DNA of 64,000 nt from an uncultured Paracoccaceae bacterium (GCA_947488175.1 CANKYO010000011.1:62001-126000), one strand, 5' to 3'; shown: positions 26,812-37,267, counted from the first letter of the stretch. Made by a program: numbers and translations. Notes: generated from the sequence alone by a model not told the origin.

Positions 26812-27813
26812 ATGACTGTTCCATTGGCACACGACGATATGATCCAACTCGACAATGTGGTTTTGCAACCACCGGTCGCGCTTGCCCCGCTTGCGGGGAT
26901 CACCGATTTGCCGTTCCGCCAACTGGTCGCGTCGTTTGGTACGGGGTGGGTTGTCAGCGAGATGGTGGCCAGCCAGGAAATGGTGCAGGCAAAGCCCGGT
27001 GCGCGCGAACGCGCCGAACTGGGGTTTGATCAGGCGGGCACTGCCGTGCAGATCGCCGGGCGCGAAGCCTATTGGATGGCCGAAGCCGCCCGCATCATTG
27101 AGGCGAACGGCGCGGCGATGATTGATATCAACATGGGCTGCCCGGCCAAGAAGGTGACCAATGGATATTCAGGATCGGCCTTGCTGCGTACGCCTGATCA
27201 CGCGCTGACATTGATTGAGGCGGTCGTGAATGCGGTTGATGTGCCGGTGACGCTGAAGACCCGGTTGGGATGGGACGATGATTGCCTGAATGCGGCAGAT
27301 GTCGCGCGCCGCGCCGAGGATGCGGGGATCTGCCTGGTGACCATTCATGGACGCACCCGGTGCCAGTTTTACAAAGGCAATGCCGATTGGGCAGCGATCC
27401 GGGCGGTGAAGGATGCGGTGAGCATTCCCGTGATTGCAAATGGCGACATCGTTGATGCCGCGACTGCGCGCGACGCATTGCGTTTATCCGGTGCAGATGG
27501 CGTGATGATCGGGCGGGGCGCGCAGGGGCGGCCATGGCTGCTGGCGCAAGTCGCGGCTGATCTGCATGGGCGTTCAGCGCCGAAGGTGCCACAGGGTGAC
27601 GATCTGATTGACCTGGTGTGCGGTCACTATGAGGCGATGCTGTCGTTTTACGGTGAAGAGCTTGGCCGCAAAGTCGCGCGCAAACATCTGGGCTGGTATA
27701 TGGATGATGCCCGGACCGAACCTGCGCTGCGCAAGGCGATCCTGACCCATGTCAGCCCGCGCGATGTGTTGCGCGATCTGCCTGATGCCCTCAGCATGAG
27801 GCAAGCCGCGTGA
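26812..27813 (+). CDS. dusB: tRNA-dihydrouridine synthase DusB (NifR3)
   Basis: DusB reduces uridine to dihydrouridine in tRNA with FMN and NADPH. The 333-aa protein has the FMN-binding APLAGITDLPFR, the catalytic cysteine in MGCPAKKV, and GRTRCQFYKG and GVMIGRGAQGRPW, all standard for the family. Its role as the first gene before ntrBC is the classical nifR3-ntrB-ntrC order of Rhodobacter. The stop overlaps the ntrB GTG start. The 185-bp gap to ispDF holds the divergent promoters. Confidence 0.95.
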   Translation: MTVPLAHDDMIQLDNVVLQPPVALAPLAGITDLPFRQLVASFGTGWVVSEMVASQEMVQAKPGARERAELGFDQAGTAVQIAGREAYWMAEAARIIEANGAAMIDINMGCPAKKVTNGYSGSALLRTPDHALTLIEAVVNAVDVPVTLKTRLGWDDDCLNAADVARRAEDAGICLVTIHGRTRCQFYKGNADWAAIRAVKDAVSIPVIANGDIVDAATARDALRLSGADGVMIGRGAQGRPWLLAQVAADLHGRSAPKVPQGDDLIDLVCGHYEAMLSFYGEELGRKVARKHLGWYMDDARTEPALRKAILTHVSPRDVLRDLPDALSMRQAA

Positions 27814-28886
27814 TTGTCGATACAGCACTGTGGTCGTCCTTGCCCGTTCCAGCGCTTTTGCTGGACGCGGAGGATGTCATTGTTCTTAGCAATCCTGCCG
27901 CTGAGAGCTTTCTGAACATGTCGGCCAAGTCGCTGAGCGGTCAGCGGTTGTGGGAAAAGGTGATGATCGACGCACCGCTTGAGGCGCCGTTCGCGCGCGC
28001 GCGCAAGAACCGCACGTCGTTGTTCGTGAATGATGTGGATGTGGGCGGTGGGGAACGGCCCCCGATGCTGTGCAATCTCCAATTCGCGCCGCTGCAGGGC
28101 ACCGAAGACGCGATGATCGTCATGATCAGCCCGCGCGAGATTGCCAGCCGCATCAACCAGAACCATTCGTCCGAAAAGGCCGCGAAATCGGCGATCGGTA
28201 TGGCCGAGATGCTGGCGCATGAGATCAAGAACCCGCTGGCCGGGATCACAGGTGCCGCACAGCTTTTGTCGATGGGGTTGAGCCCGGAAGACCAGGAGAT
28301 GACCGACCTGATCGTAGAGGAGAGCCGCCGGATCGTGAAACTGCTGGAGCAGGTGGAGCAGTTCGGCAATCTGCGCCCGCCGGTGCTGAAACCCGTCAAC
28401 ATCCACGATGTGCTGGACCGTGCGCGACAGTCCGCCGCCGTTGGCTTTGGCGCCCATATGCTGTTCATCGAAGAGTATGATCCGTCATTGCCGCAGACGA
28501 TTGCCGATGCGGATCAGCTGTTACAGGTGTTTTTGAACCTGCTTAAGAATGCGGCTGAGGCGAACAAGGCGGGTGGCGCGATCCGGCTGCATACCTTCTA
28601 CGACGCGTCGTTGCGGGTGCATCGGTCTGATGGGACGCAGTCCCGGCTGCCGTTGCAGATAGAGATCATTGATGATGGACCGGGCCTGCCCCCTGAGATT
28701 GCCGACGATATCTTTGAGCCGTTCATATCGGGCAAAGAGAATGGGACGGGATTGGGGCTTGCCCTTGTTTCCAAACTGATCGGCGATGCGGGTGGTTGGA
28801 TTTCGGTCGATAGCGTGCCGGGTCGGACAGTGTTTCGCATCTCACTGCCGCTTGCCCCCAAAGACATCCAAACAGGAGAGAATTGA
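27810..28886 (+). CDS. ntrB: Nitrogen regulation sensor kinase NtrB
   Basis: NtrB phosphorylates or dephosphorylates NtrC in response to nitrogen status through PII. The 358-aa cytoplasmic protein has an N-terminal PAS domain (about 1-110), a HisKA domain with the phospho-accepting His in [12 protein letters not shown], and an HATPase with the N box [10 protein letters not shown] and G boxes DDGPGLPP and GTGLGLAL. No membrane helix is present. A GTG start at 27810 overlaps the dusB stop by GTGA. It overlaps the ntrC start by one base. Confidence 0.94.
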   Translation: MIVDTALWSSLPVPALLLDAEDVIVLSNPAAESFLNMSAKSLSGQRLWEKVMIDAPLEAPFARARKNRTSLFVNDVDVGGGERPPMLCNLQFAPLQGTEDAMIVMISPREIASRINQNHSSEKAAKSAIGMAEMLAHEIKNPLAGITGAAQLLSMGLSPEDQEMTDLIVEESRRIVKLLEQVEQFGNLRPPVLKPVNIHDVLDRARQSAAVGFGAHMLFIEEYDPSLPQTIADADQLLQVFLNLLKNAAEANKAGGAIRLHTFYDASLRVHRSDGTQSRLPLQIEIIDDGPGLPPEIADDIFEPFISGKENGTGLGLALVSKLIGDAGGWISVDSVPGRTVFRISLPLAPKDIQTGEN

Positions 28887-30259
28887 TGGACGGAACCGTT
28901 TTAGTTGCCGATGACGACCGGACAATCCGGACTGTCCTGACGCAAGCCCTGACCCGGGCGGGCTGCAAGGTGCATGCCACGTCATCCCTTGTGACGCTGA
29001 TGCGCTGGGTGGATGAAGGGAAGGGCGATCTGGTGATCTCGGACGTGGTGATGCCTGACGGAAACGGGTTGGAGCAATTGCCCCAAATCTCTGAGGCACG
29101 GCCCGGTTTGCCGGTGATTGTGATTTCGGCGCAGAACACGATCATGACAGCGATTCAGGCAGCGGAGGCGGACGCCTATGATTATCTGCCAAAACCGTTT
29201 GATTTGCCTGACCTGATGAAACGGGCCGCGCGCGCGCTTGAGGTCAAGCGCCGGGCACCTGTGACACGTGCCGGGACTGCCGGCGCGGCTGAGCAGGGGG
29301 ATGATCTGCCATTGGTGGGGCGTACAGCGGTGATGCAGGCACTGTATCGTCTTGTGGCCAGGGTGATGAACACGCAGTTGCCCGTATTGATTACCGGCGA
29401 AAGCGGCACAGGCAAGTCATTGATTGCCCGCGCCGTGCATGATTTCTCTGATCGCCGGAGCTTGCCTTTTGTCACTGTCGCCGCCGCCGACCTGGAGGGG
29501 ATGGACGGCCCATCGACTGTATTGAGCCGGGCGAAAGGTGGGTCGATTCTGTTTGATGAGGTCAGCGACCTGACCGATGAAGCGCAAGGCCGGATCGTGC
29601 GGATGCTGGATGCGCTTGGCGACAATGCCCCGCGGATCATGGCGACATCGCAATCTGATCTGATGGCCCGCATGGAAGAAGGCAAGTTTCGCGAAGATCT
29701 ATTCTATCGTCTGGGCGGGGTTACGGTTGACGTGCCATCACTACGCGAACGGGTCGATGATATTCCGCTGCTTGCCGAGCACTTTCTGGCACGGGCGGAA
29801 CGTGACGGGGCACCGGCACGACGGTTTGGTGATGCGGCCCTCGATCTGGTGCGCGCCTATAGCTGGCCCGGTAACGTGCGCCAGTTGGAAAACGCGGTAC
29901 GACGGCTGGTTTTCACGGCCGCCGAGGAGGAGATCACACGATCTGAAGTGGAAATGGTGTTGGGCAACCAGCCCGCGATCGAACCGCTACGGTCCGGCGG
30001 TGAGGGTGAGAAGCTGTCGGCGAGCGTGGCAAAGCACCTGCGGCGCTATTTTGATCTGCATGGGGGGGTGTTGCCGCCGCCGGGGCTTTACAACCGGATC
30101 CTGAAAGAAGTTGAGGCGCCGCTGATCGAAATTGCTCTGGATGCAACCGGTGGCAACCAGGCAAAATGCGCTGATTTGCTGGGGATCAACCGGAATACCT
30201 TGCGTAAGAAGATCACTGACCTCGATATCCGCGTGACACGACGCCGTAAGTTGATGTAA
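28886..30259 (+). CDS. ntrC: Nitrogen regulator NtrC, GAFTGA-less type
   Basis: NtrC controls nitrogen genes when phosphorylated by NtrB. The 457-aa protein has a receiver with the acceptor Asp53 in LVISDVVMP, an AAA+ domain with Walker A GESGTGKS and Walker [11 protein letters not shown], and a C-terminal Fis-type helix-turn-helix ([15 protein letters not shown]). The ELFG...GAFTGA loop that contacts sigma54 is completely missing between FVTVAAAD and Walker B. Rhodobacter capsulatus NtrC has the same gap and activates sigma70 promoters, which suggests the same here. ATG 28886 overlaps the ntrB stop. Confidence 0.93.
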   Translation: MDGTVLVADDDRTIRTVLTQALTRAGCKVHATSSLVTLMRWVDEGKGDLVISDVVMPDGNGLEQLPQISEARPGLPVIVISAQNTIMTAIQAAEADAYDYLPKPFDLPDLMKRAARALEVKRRAPVTRAGTAGAAEQGDDLPLVGRTAVMQALYRLVARVMNTQLPVLITGESGTGKSLIARAVHDFSDRRSLPFVTVAAADLEGMDGPSTVLSRAKGGSILFDEVSDLTDEAQGRIVRMLDALGDNAPRIMATSQSDLMARMEEGKFREDLFYRLGGVTVDVPSLRERVDDIPLLAEHFLARAERDGAPARRFGDAALDLVRAYSWPGNVRQLENAVRRLVFTAAEEEITRSEVEMVLGNQPAIEPLRSGGEGEKLSASVAKHLRRYFDLHGGVLPPPGLYNRILKEVEAPLIEIALDATGGNQAKCADLLGINRNTLRKKITDLDIRVTRRRKLM

Positions 30260-30325
30260 AACCGCAACAGAACCGTGGCGGTGCTGCGTCAACGTAGCAT
30301 AAAGACCACAGAATTTGGCGGTATC

Positions 30326-30341
30326 GTGAGGGTGACCTCAC
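30326..30341 (+). other. Small hairpin in the ntrC-ntrY gap
   Basis: GTGAGG (30326-30331) and CCTCAC (30336-30341) form a 6-bp stem with a GTGA loop. It sits 22 bp before the ntrY GTG start. It has no T-run and is unlikely to terminate; it may slow or mask the ribosome site. Low support. Confidence 0.25.
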
Positions 30342-30362
30342 CTCAGTAGCAGGGCTTGGCGC

Positions 30363-32612
30363 GTGCGGCGTACCCTTTTGGGACTGAATTTCCAGCGCTT
30401 CAGCCGGTGGCAGCGCCAGCGTCATGTACGCAATGCGGTGACCGTCGGTCTGGTGCTGTTGGCGCCGATTCTTGCGGCGATCACCTATTTTGTTGTTGGA
30501 CCTTTGGATCAGGGGGCCGCGTCCGCGCAGTTGCGTATGGTGCTGCTGGTCGACCTTGTTTACGTGCTGGTGGTGATGGCGCTTGTGATGGGGCAGGTGG
30601 CCCGCATGGTCGCGGCGCGCCGGGCGAAATCGGCAGGGTCGCGCCTGCATCTGCGGCTGACCGGGGTTTTTGCCCTGTCAGCTTTGATCCCCACGGTTCT
30701 TGTGGCCGTCTTTTCAGTCTTGCTGATTTCCATCGCGTTGGAGGGGCTGTTTTCAGAGCCTGTGGGCAATGTTCTTCGTACCTCTTTGACGACGGCGAGA
30801 GCCTATGAAGATGAACACCGGCAGGAATTGAGCCGCGATGCGCGGGTATTGGCCGGTAATCTGAACCGCGAACGCCAGGCCAACCTGTTCATGGATGATG
30901 GGGAGGTGCGCCGTGTTCTGGGTGAGGTCCAAACACAGATTAAACTTGGTCTGAGTGAAGCCTTTGTTCTGGATGCACTTGGCAACATCACCGCCCGCGG
31001 TCTGAACTCTTATGAGTTTGGGTATGAATTGCCCGGCCCGGACGCGTTTGAACAGGCGGACAAGGACGGCCTGGCGATTATCGAGGACTTTGAGAATAAC
31101 GAATTTCGCGCTTTGGTTCCGCTGCCCGCCTTTCCCGACCGGTATCTTTATGTGACCCGCGAGGTCGACGGGAGTGTGTTGTCCTTGCTGGATGATACGA
31201 CTGAAACGGTGGAGCAATACGAAGAATTGGCCAATGAACGTGGCCAGCTTCTGTTCCAGTTTGGCCTGCTTTATCTGGGCTTTGCGGTAATCCTGATCCT
31301 TGGCGCGATTTGGGGCGGGCTGTGGTTTGCAGAGCGTCTGTCGCGCCCCGTGGGGCGGCTGGTGTCCGCATCGCAGCGCGTTGGATCGGGCGATCTGGAT
31401 GTGCGTGTGATCGAAGATGATGGCGATGACGAGATTTCGCAGCTGGGCCATTACTTCAATCAGATGACCAGCCGGTTGAAAGGGCAAAGGGACGAATTGC
31501 TTGAAACGAACCGTTTGACCGAGCGGCGCCGGCGTCTGTTCGATTCCGTGCTGAGTTCGGTCACATCCGGGGTGGTTGGTCTGGATCCGGATGGCCGGGT
31601 CGCCTTTGTTAATCCGTCGGCAAAGCGTCTGCTTTCGGTCGGCCCCGATTTGGCCGACAGTGCCTTGTCTGTTGCCGTGCCTGAATTTGCAGATCTTTTC
31701 GAGCGTGTGCGCAGCGCCAACAGTGAAGGTGTACAGGATCAGGTGAACCTGCTGCGCAAAGGCCAGCAGGAAAGCCTGCTGGTTCGCATGTCACCGCGCC
31801 AGAACGCTGACGGTGCGTTGGAGGGGTATGTGGTGGCGTTTGACGATGTCACCGATCTGGTCAGTGCCCAGCGGATGGCGGCGTGGGGCGATGTCGCCCG
31901 CCGCATTGCCCATGAAATCAAGAACCCGCTAACGCCGATCCGTTTGTCGGCGGAGCGTATCCAGCGAAAGTTCGGCAAACATGTTGGTGAGGATGCGGCG
32001 ACGCTGGAACAGATGACTGATGTAATTGTCCGGCAAACCAATGACCTACGGCGTATTGTTGATGAGTTTTCGAAGTTTGCCCGCATGCCGGAACCCAAAC
32101 TGACGATAAGCGACCTGACCAAATTGACAAATGATGCGGTGGCACTGCAGCGGGCCGGTCAGCCGGGTGTGAAAATCAAGGCGGATCTGCCGAAAGAGGC
32201 CATTCTGGCGGAACTGGACGGTACGATGATTTCGCAGGCGCTGACAAATCTGATCAAGAACGCGGGCGAAGCGACCGAAACTTACATTGAAAAGCATGGG
32301 CGCGACGGATACCAACCAGAGGTGCGTGTCGCGATGTCGCACACGGAAAATACGGTGACGATCACGATCACCGATAATGGCATTGGGTTGCCGGAAGACC
32401 GCAGCCGCCTGTTTGAACCCTATGTGACAACACGTGACAGCGGTACCGGGCTTGGCCTGCCGATCGTCAAGAAAATCATCGAAGAGCATGGCGGCACCCT
32501 GTCGCTGACAGGCGCAGACAAGTTCGATGGGCAAAACCACGCGGGTGCCTGCGCCACAATCCAACTTCCTGTGATGCGAGCGGGCACGCAGGCAACAAAA
32601 ATACCAGCATGA
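30363..32612 (+). CDS. ntrY: Nitrogen regulation sensor kinase NtrY
   Basis: NtrY is the membrane partner of NtrX in nitrogen, redox and envelope control in alphaproteobacteria. The 749-aa protein has an N-terminal group of membrane helices (about 20-45, 58-80, 95-120), a periplasmic or extracytoplasmic sensor region to about 310, another helix, a HAMP domain, a PAS domain (about 390-490) and a HisKA/HATPase with [18 protein letters not shown]. All kinase boxes are present. A GTG at 30363 is the start, with moderate support from its ribosome site. It ends four bases before the upstream possible ntrX ATG. Confidence 0.93.
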   Translation: MRRTLLGLNFQRFSRWQRQRHVRNAVTVGLVLLAPILAAITYFVVGPLDQGAASAQLRMVLLVDLVYVLVVMALVMGQVARMVAARRAKSAGSRLHLRLTGVFALSALIPTVLVAVFSVLLISIALEGLFSEPVGNVLRTSLTTARAYEDEHRQELSRDARVLAGNLNRERQANLFMDDGEVRRVLGEVQTQIKLGLSEAFVLDALGNITARGLNSYEFGYELPGPDAFEQADKDGLAIIEDFENNEFRALVPLPAFPDRYLYVTREVDGSVLSLLDDTTETVEQYEELANERGQLLFQFGLLYLGFAVILILGAIWGGLWFAERLSRPVGRLVSASQRVGSGDLDVRVIEDDGDDEISQLGHYFNQMTSRLKGQRDELLETNRLTERRRRLFDSVLSSVTSGVVGLDPDGRVAFVNPSAKRLLSVGPDLADSALSVAVPEFADLFERVRSANSEGVQDQVNLLRKGQQESLLVRMSPRQNADGALEGYVVAFDDVTDLVSAQRMAAWGDVARRIAHEIKNPLTPIRLSAERIQRKFGKHVGEDAATLEQMTDVIVRQTNDLRRIVDEFSKFARMPEPKLTISDLTKLTNDAVALQRAGQPGVKIKADLPKEAILAELDGTMISQALTNLIKNAGEATETYIEKHGRDGYQPEVRVAMSHTENTVTITITDNGIGLPEDRSRLFEPYVTTRDSGTGLGLPIVKKIIEEHGGTLSLTGADKFDGQNHAGACATIQLPVMRAGTQATKIPA

Positions 32613-32620
32613 GGGCAAAG

Positions 32621-34021
32621 ATGGGCGATATTCTGATCACTGATGACGAACGCGATATCCGAGAGCTGATCTCCGAAATCCTACAGGATGAAGGGTACAC
32701 CACCCGGCTTGCCGGAACATCCGACGAATGCATGGCGCAGATCGCGACCGAACCACCTGCGCTGATGATTTTGGATATCTGGCTGAAAGACAGCAGCATG
32801 GACGGCATCGACATCCTGAAATCCGTTAAGCGCGATCACCCCGACATCCCGATTGTGATCATTTCCGGTCACGGCAATATCGAAATTGCGGTCGCGGCCA
32901 TCAAACAGGGCGCTTATGATTTTATCGAAAAGCCCTTTAATATTGATCAGTTGATGGTTGTCATACGTCGGGCGATGGAAACATCACGCTTGCGCCGCGA
33001 GAATCTGCAACTCAAGCGTGGTGAAGTTGCAGGTGCCGAGATGCTGGGCGACAGCGCGGCCTTCCGCAATCTCAAATCGCAATTGGACAAGGTGACGAAG
33101 TCAAACGGACGGGTGATGCTGACCGGCCCCGCCGGTGTCGGCAAGGAGATTGCGGCACGCTATATCCACGCCAACTCCACCCGATCATCTGCCCCTTTTG
33201 TGACGGTCAACTCTGCCTCGATCGAGCCAGACCGTATGGAAGAGGTGCTGTTCGGTCGCGAGGATAGCGGGCGGGGTATTGAACCGGGACTGCTGGAAGA
33301 AGCCAATGGTGGTGTCATTTATTTTGACGAGGTGGCTGATATGCCGTTGGGCACGCAGTCAAAAATCCTGCGAGTTCTGGTCGATCAACGTTTCCAGAGG
33401 GTGGGAGGCACCGACAAGATTCAGGTGGACCTGCGCGTGATCTCCAGCACGAACCGCGATCTGCCAGCAGAGATTGAGACAGGAAACTTTCGCGAGGAAT
33501 TGTATCACCGTTTAAATGTGGTTCCGATCGCTGTGCCGTCCCTTGAGGAGAGACGCGAAGATATTCCCGTTCTGGCTGAACATTTCATCGAGGTATTCAA
33601 CAAAGCGCAGGGCCTGCCGTTGCGCAAACTGGCAGATGATGCGCGGGCCTTGCTGCAAACCATGTTGTGGCCGGGCAATGTCCGCCAGTTGAAGAATGTC
33701 GTGGAGCGCGTTCTTATTCTTGGTGAAAATGGCGACGATATCACCGCCAAGGAGTTACCGTCGGCAGAAGATGCTGGCAGCGAGGAAGGGCGGATCGTTC
33801 TGGCGGGGGGCCTTGCTACCCTGCCCCTGCGCGAGGCGCGTGAGTTGTTCGAGCGCGAATACCTGCTGACCCAGATCAACCGGTTTGGCGGCAATATCAG
33901 CCGCACGGCCTCTTTCGTGGGGATGGAACGGTCGGCTTTGCACCGCAAATTGAAATCGCTGGGGGTTGTGACCACAAATAAGGCGGGCGGCCGCGTTGCC
34001 TATGTTGAAGGCGACGCATAA
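32621..34021 (+). CDS. ntrX: Nitrogen response regulator NtrX, GAFTGA-less
   Basis: NtrX pairs with NtrY. The 466-aa protein has a receiver (DILITDDERD at the start and an acceptor Asp in LMILDIWLKDSS), an AAA+ domain with Walker A GPAGVGKE and Walker B GVIYFDEVAD, and a C-terminal Fis-type helix-turn-helix. As in NtrC, the GAFTGA motif is missing: LFGREDSGRGIEPGLLEEA replaces it, so it is unlikely to activate sigma54 promoters directly. The ATG at 32621 has GAGGG upstream; another ATG at 32609 overlaps the ntrY stop and is also possible. Confidence 0.92.
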   Translation: MGDILITDDERDIRELISEILQDEGYTTRLAGTSDECMAQIATEPPALMILDIWLKDSSMDGIDILKSVKRDHPDIPIVIISGHGNIEIAVAAIKQGAYDFIEKPFNIDQLMVVIRRAMETSRLRRENLQLKRGEVAGAEMLGDSAAFRNLKSQLDKVTKSNGRVMLTGPAGVGKEIAARYIHANSTRSSAPFVTVNSASIEPDRMEEVLFGREDSGRGIEPGLLEEANGGVIYFDEVADMPLGTQSKILRVLVDQRFQRVGGTDKIQVDLRVISSTNRDLPAEIETGNFREELYHRLNVVPIAVPSLEERREDIPVLAEHFIEVFNKAQGLPLRKLADDARALLQTMLWPGNVRQLKNVVERVLILGENGDDITAKELPSAEDAGSEEGRIVLAGGLATLPLREARELFEREYLLTQINRFGGNISRTASFVGMERSALHRKLKSLGVVTTNKAGGRVAYVEGDA

Positions 34022-35397
34022 TGAAAGTCATCATTTGCGGCGCAGGTCAGGTAGGCTGGCAGATTGCCCGCCATTTGTCCGGCGAAAACAACGATGTAAC
34101 TGTTGTTGACAACAATCCGGAACTGGTGCGCCGCGCCACCGATACGTTGGATGTGCAGGGGATTTCCGGGTTTGCGAGCTACCCTGATATCCTGGACCGC
34201 GCCGGGGCAAGCGACGCCGATATGATCATCGCCGCCACCCATTCGGACGAAGTGAATATGGTCACCTGTCAGGTGGCCCATTCGGTGTTCGCGATCCAGC
34301 GCAAGATCGCGCGCCTGCGCGCTCAAAGCTATCTGGATGCGATTTATTCAGACCTTTATCGCCGTGACCACCTGCCGATTGACGTCGTCATCTCACCCGA
34401 GAAGGAGGTGGCCGAGGCCGCTTTGCAACGGCTGGCCGCCCCTGCCGCGTTTGATACCGAAAGCTTTCTCGAAGGGCGTGCGCAGCTTTTGGGGATTACG
34501 ATTGACGATGATTGCCCGGTCATAAATACGCCACTGCGCCAGCTCACAGACCTGTTTTCGACCTTGCGTGCCATTGTGGTTGGCATTCGCCGCGATGGAG
34601 CCCTTTTTGTACCCGCTCCTGGCGACCAGATCTTTGCGGGCGACGATTGCTATATCTTCACAGTGACCGAAGATATGACCCGTACACTGGAGATCTTCGG
34701 AAAAACCCAATCCAAACAAGAGCGTATCGTGATCATTGGCGGGGGTAATGTCGGCCTAGGCGTTGCCCAGGCGCTGGAGTCCAGGACGGAGCGTGTGCGC
34801 GTCAAGGTTATTGAAAAAAACCGCCTTTGCGCAGAAAGGGCCGCTGATGCGCTGGACCGAACAATAGTTTTGAATGGCGATGGCTTGGACAGCGGCCTGT
34901 TGGAGGAAGCGAATATCGCCACGGCTGATGCCGTTCTGGCGGTGACGGATGATGACAAAACCAACCTGTTGGCGTCGGTTCGCGCCAAGGAAATGGGCTG
35001 CCCGATGTCGATCTGTCTGATCAATGATCCAACGCTTGTTCCACTGATGGGGCCGTTGGACATTGACGCCTATATCAATCCGCGGGCCACGACCGTGAGT
35101 TCGATCCTGCGCCATATCCGCCATGGCCGGGTGCGCGGCGTCTATTCTATCGGCGATGCAGAGGCCGAGGTGATCGAGGCGCAGGTGTTGGGTACGTCAC
35201 CTATATCGGGTCAGCGGATCAAGGATGTCTCATTTCCCGAAGGCGCGATTGTTGGCGGTGTCGTCAAGGGCGGCAAGATCGTAAAACCAACCGGTGAAAC
35301 GCGCATCGACGAGGGCGACGTCATCACCATCTTTGCCATGGCAGAAGACGTGCCCGAAGTTGAGCGCCTGCTGCAGGTGACGATCGACTTTTTCTGA
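34021..35397 (+). CDS. trkA: Trk potassium uptake NAD-binding component TrkA
   Basis: TrkA is the cytoplasmic gating subunit of Trk potassium uptake. The 458-aa protein contains two RCK modules, each with an NAD-binding Rossmann motif: GAGQVGWQIA at the start and GGGNVGLGVA near residue 240, each followed by a TrkA-C domain. It is coupled to ntrX upstream (TAATG overlap) and to trkH downstream (1-nt overlap), consistent with one long transcript. Confidence 0.96.
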   Translation: MKVIICGAGQVGWQIARHLSGENNDVTVVDNNPELVRRATDTLDVQGISGFASYPDILDRAGASDADMIIAATHSDEVNMVTCQVAHSVFAIQRKIARLRAQSYLDAIYSDLYRRDHLPIDVVISPEKEVAEAALQRLAAPAAFDTESFLEGRAQLLGITIDDDCPVINTPLRQLTDLFSTLRAIVVGIRRDGALFVPAPGDQIFAGDDCYIFTVTEDMTRTLEIFGKTQSKQERIVIIGGGNVGLGVAQALESRTERVRVKVIEKNRLCAERAADALDRTIVLNGDGLDSGLLEEANIATADAVLAVTDDDKTNLLASVRAKEMGCPMSICLINDPTLVPLMGPLDIDAYINPRATTVSSILRHIRHGRVRGVYSIGDAEAEVIEAQVLGTSPISGQRIKDVSFPEGAIVGGVVKGGKIVKPTGETRIDEGDVITIFAMAEDVPEVERLLQVTIDFF

Positions 35398-36917
35398 TGA
35401 GCTGGATCACGCGCCTACCATTTTTTGTGGTCCTAATGGGCTTTGGTGCTTTGGCGATGTTGGTGCCCGCCGCGCATGGTGCGATCATGGAAGATTTCAT
35501 GACCATGCGCGTGTTCTTTTACGGCTTCATCCTGTTTTCCATCCTCACACTGATGATCGCGCTTGCAACAGCAGGCTATACGCCCCCCAGCGTTGCCCGC
35601 AGTCAATTGGTGGGCCTGTTGGCGGCCTTTACCGTGTTGCCGTTGATGTTTGCCGTCCCGTTTTACGAGGCAGTCGGAAATACGACCTATATCAATGCAT
35701 GGTTCGAAATGGTGTCGAGCTTTACCACCACCGGGGCCACCGTTTACGAAAATGCTGGTCGGTTGACCCCGTCATTGCATCTTTGGCGGGCGCTGGTGGG
35801 TTGGTTGGGTGGATTGCTGGTCTGGATCACCGCCGTTTCCATTTTCGCCCCCATGAACCTGGGCGGGTTCGAGGTACGGGCGGCAGCCGGTGGCAGCGGC
35901 GGTGCGGTCAGGTCGTTCACGCAGATCGCAAAGATCGCCGACCCATCCGAGCGACTTGTGCGGTACACCCTGACACTGACGCCGATCTATGCGGGGCTGA
36001 CGCTGGCGCTGTGGATCGGCCTCGTGATCTTGGGAGAGTTTCCTTACATCGCGCTTTGCCACGCGATGTCGGTTCTATCGACATCCGGCATTTCACCGAT
36101 TGGTGGATTGTATTTTGCCGCCTCCCGGTTTTGGGGTGAGTTGCTGATCTTCTTTTTCTTTGCCTTTGCACTGTCGCGTTTGACATTCAGCCGGGGGCTG
36201 ACGGGGGAGGGAGAGCAAGGATTGCGCCGGGATCCGGAGTTTCTGACCGCTCTGGTGTTGATCGGGTCAGTCACCGCATTGCTGTTTCTGCGCCATTTTA
36301 TCGGTGCGTCTGAAACTGAGGAACGTGCGAACCTGGTCGAGGTTGCTTCGGCTCTTTGGGGTGCGCTTTTTACGGTTACGTCTTTTCTGACGACAACAGG
36401 TTTTGAATCCCATTATTGGGATGGTGCGGCGGACTGGTCGGGGTTGGATACGCCCGGTTTGTTCCTGATTGGCATGGCCCTGATCGGGGGCGGGGTGGCC
36501 ACCACGGCGGGCGGCGTCAAATTGCTGCGCATCTACGCGCTTTATCGTCATGGTGAGCGTGAGCAGGAGCGGCTGCTGCATCCCTCATCCGTTGGTGGCG
36601 GCGGAAGGGAAGCGCGCCGCATTCGCAAACAGGGCGCCTTTATCTCTTGGGTATTTTTCATGCTTTTCGCGCTCAGCATTGCGACCATCATGTTGCTGCT
36701 GTCACTGACAGGTGTACAATTCGAAACGGCGATGGTACTGGCTGTGTCCGCATTGTCGACAACCGGGCCGTTGGCGTCGGTCGCTGCAGAAACCCCCATT
36801 TCATATGCTGGCATTCCTGATGGTGCAAAAGCGATCCTGGCGGCGGCCATGGTTCTTGGACGGCTTGAAACACTGGCGATTATCGCACTTTTCAACCCTG
36901 AAATCTGGCAGCGCTAA
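35397..36917 (+). CDS. trkH: Trk potassium transporter subunit TrkH
   Basis: TrkH is the inner-membrane potassium pore. The 506-aa protein has four pore repeats, each with a selectivity-filter segment: SSFTTTGAT, VLSTSGISP, SFLTTTGFE and ALSTTGPLA, with glycine in each filter. About ten to twelve membrane helices are present. It starts by ATG overlapping the trkA stop and ends 114 bp before hfq, a gap that holds a potential promoter. Confidence 0.95.
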   Translation: MSWITRLPFFVVLMGFGALAMLVPAAHGAIMEDFMTMRVFFYGFILFSILTLMIALATAGYTPPSVARSQLVGLLAAFTVLPLMFAVPFYEAVGNTTYINAWFEMVSSFTTTGATVYENAGRLTPSLHLWRALVGWLGGLLVWITAVSIFAPMNLGGFEVRAAAGGSGGAVRSFTQIAKIADPSERLVRYTLTLTPIYAGLTLALWIGLVILGEFPYIALCHAMSVLSTSGISPIGGLYFAASRFWGELLIFFFFAFALSRLTFSRGLTGEGEQGLRRDPEFLTALVLIGSVTALLFLRHFIGASETEERANLVEVASALWGALFTVTSFLTTTGFESHYWDGAADWSGLDTPGLFLIGMALIGGGVATTAGGVKLLRIYALYRHGEREQERLLHPSSVGGGGREARRIRKQGAFISWVFFMLFALSIATIMLLLSLTGVQFETAMVLAVSALSTTGPLASVAAETPISYAGIPDGAKAILAAAMVLGRLETLAIIALFNPEIWQR

Positions 36918-37031
36918 ACACCAGAAAAACAAGTGCTTTTTTGGGCTGGAAACTCTGGTACGGCCACGACATACTGCAAAATGAACGATGGGGGGCCGTT
37001 GCGCGGCCGCAAGAATAAAAAGGGTGACGTA

Positions 37032-37265
37032 ATGGCCGCCGATAAAGCGAACCTGCAAGACGCATTTCTCAACCATGTCCGGAAAACAAAGGTCCCTGTG
37101 ACTATTTTCTTGGTGAACGGCGTTAAGCTGCAAGGCGTGATCACGTGGTTTGACAGCTTTTGTGTATTGCTGCGCCGCGACGGGCAGTCCCAATTGGTCT
37201 ACAAGAGCGCCATTTCCACCATCATGCCTGCGCAGCCGATCAGTCTTTACGAAGGCGAAGAATAA
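37032..37265 (+). CDS. hfq: RNA chaperone Hfq
   Basis: Hfq is a hexameric ring that pairs small RNAs with mRNAs. The 77-aa protein has the Sm1 motif [21 protein letters not shown], including F and D of the distal/proximal faces, and the Sm2 motif [13 protein letters not shown]. It has a very short C-terminus ([10 protein letters not shown]), typical of alphaproteobacterial Hfq. ATG 37032 follows AGGGTG. The in-frame extension to 36933 is not Hfq-like. hflX follows 2 nt after. Confidence 0.96.
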   Translation: MAADKANLQDAFLNHVRKTKVPVTIFLVNGVKLQGVITWFDSFCVLLRRDGQSQLVYKSAISTIMPAQPISLYEGEE

Positions 37266-37267
37266 GA

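Noticed and set aside
30753..31487. 244-codon open frame antisense to ntrY
   Set aside because: Antisense shadow of NtrY with no family resemblance and no ribosome site.
36957..36985. Possible sigma54 promoter before hfq
   Set aside because: TGGTACG is present but the GC element is not at the required spacing.
36933..37031. N-terminal extension of Hfq by 33 residues
   Set aside because: Hfq starts are conserved at [10 protein letters not shown]; the extension has no ribosome site and is unlike the family.
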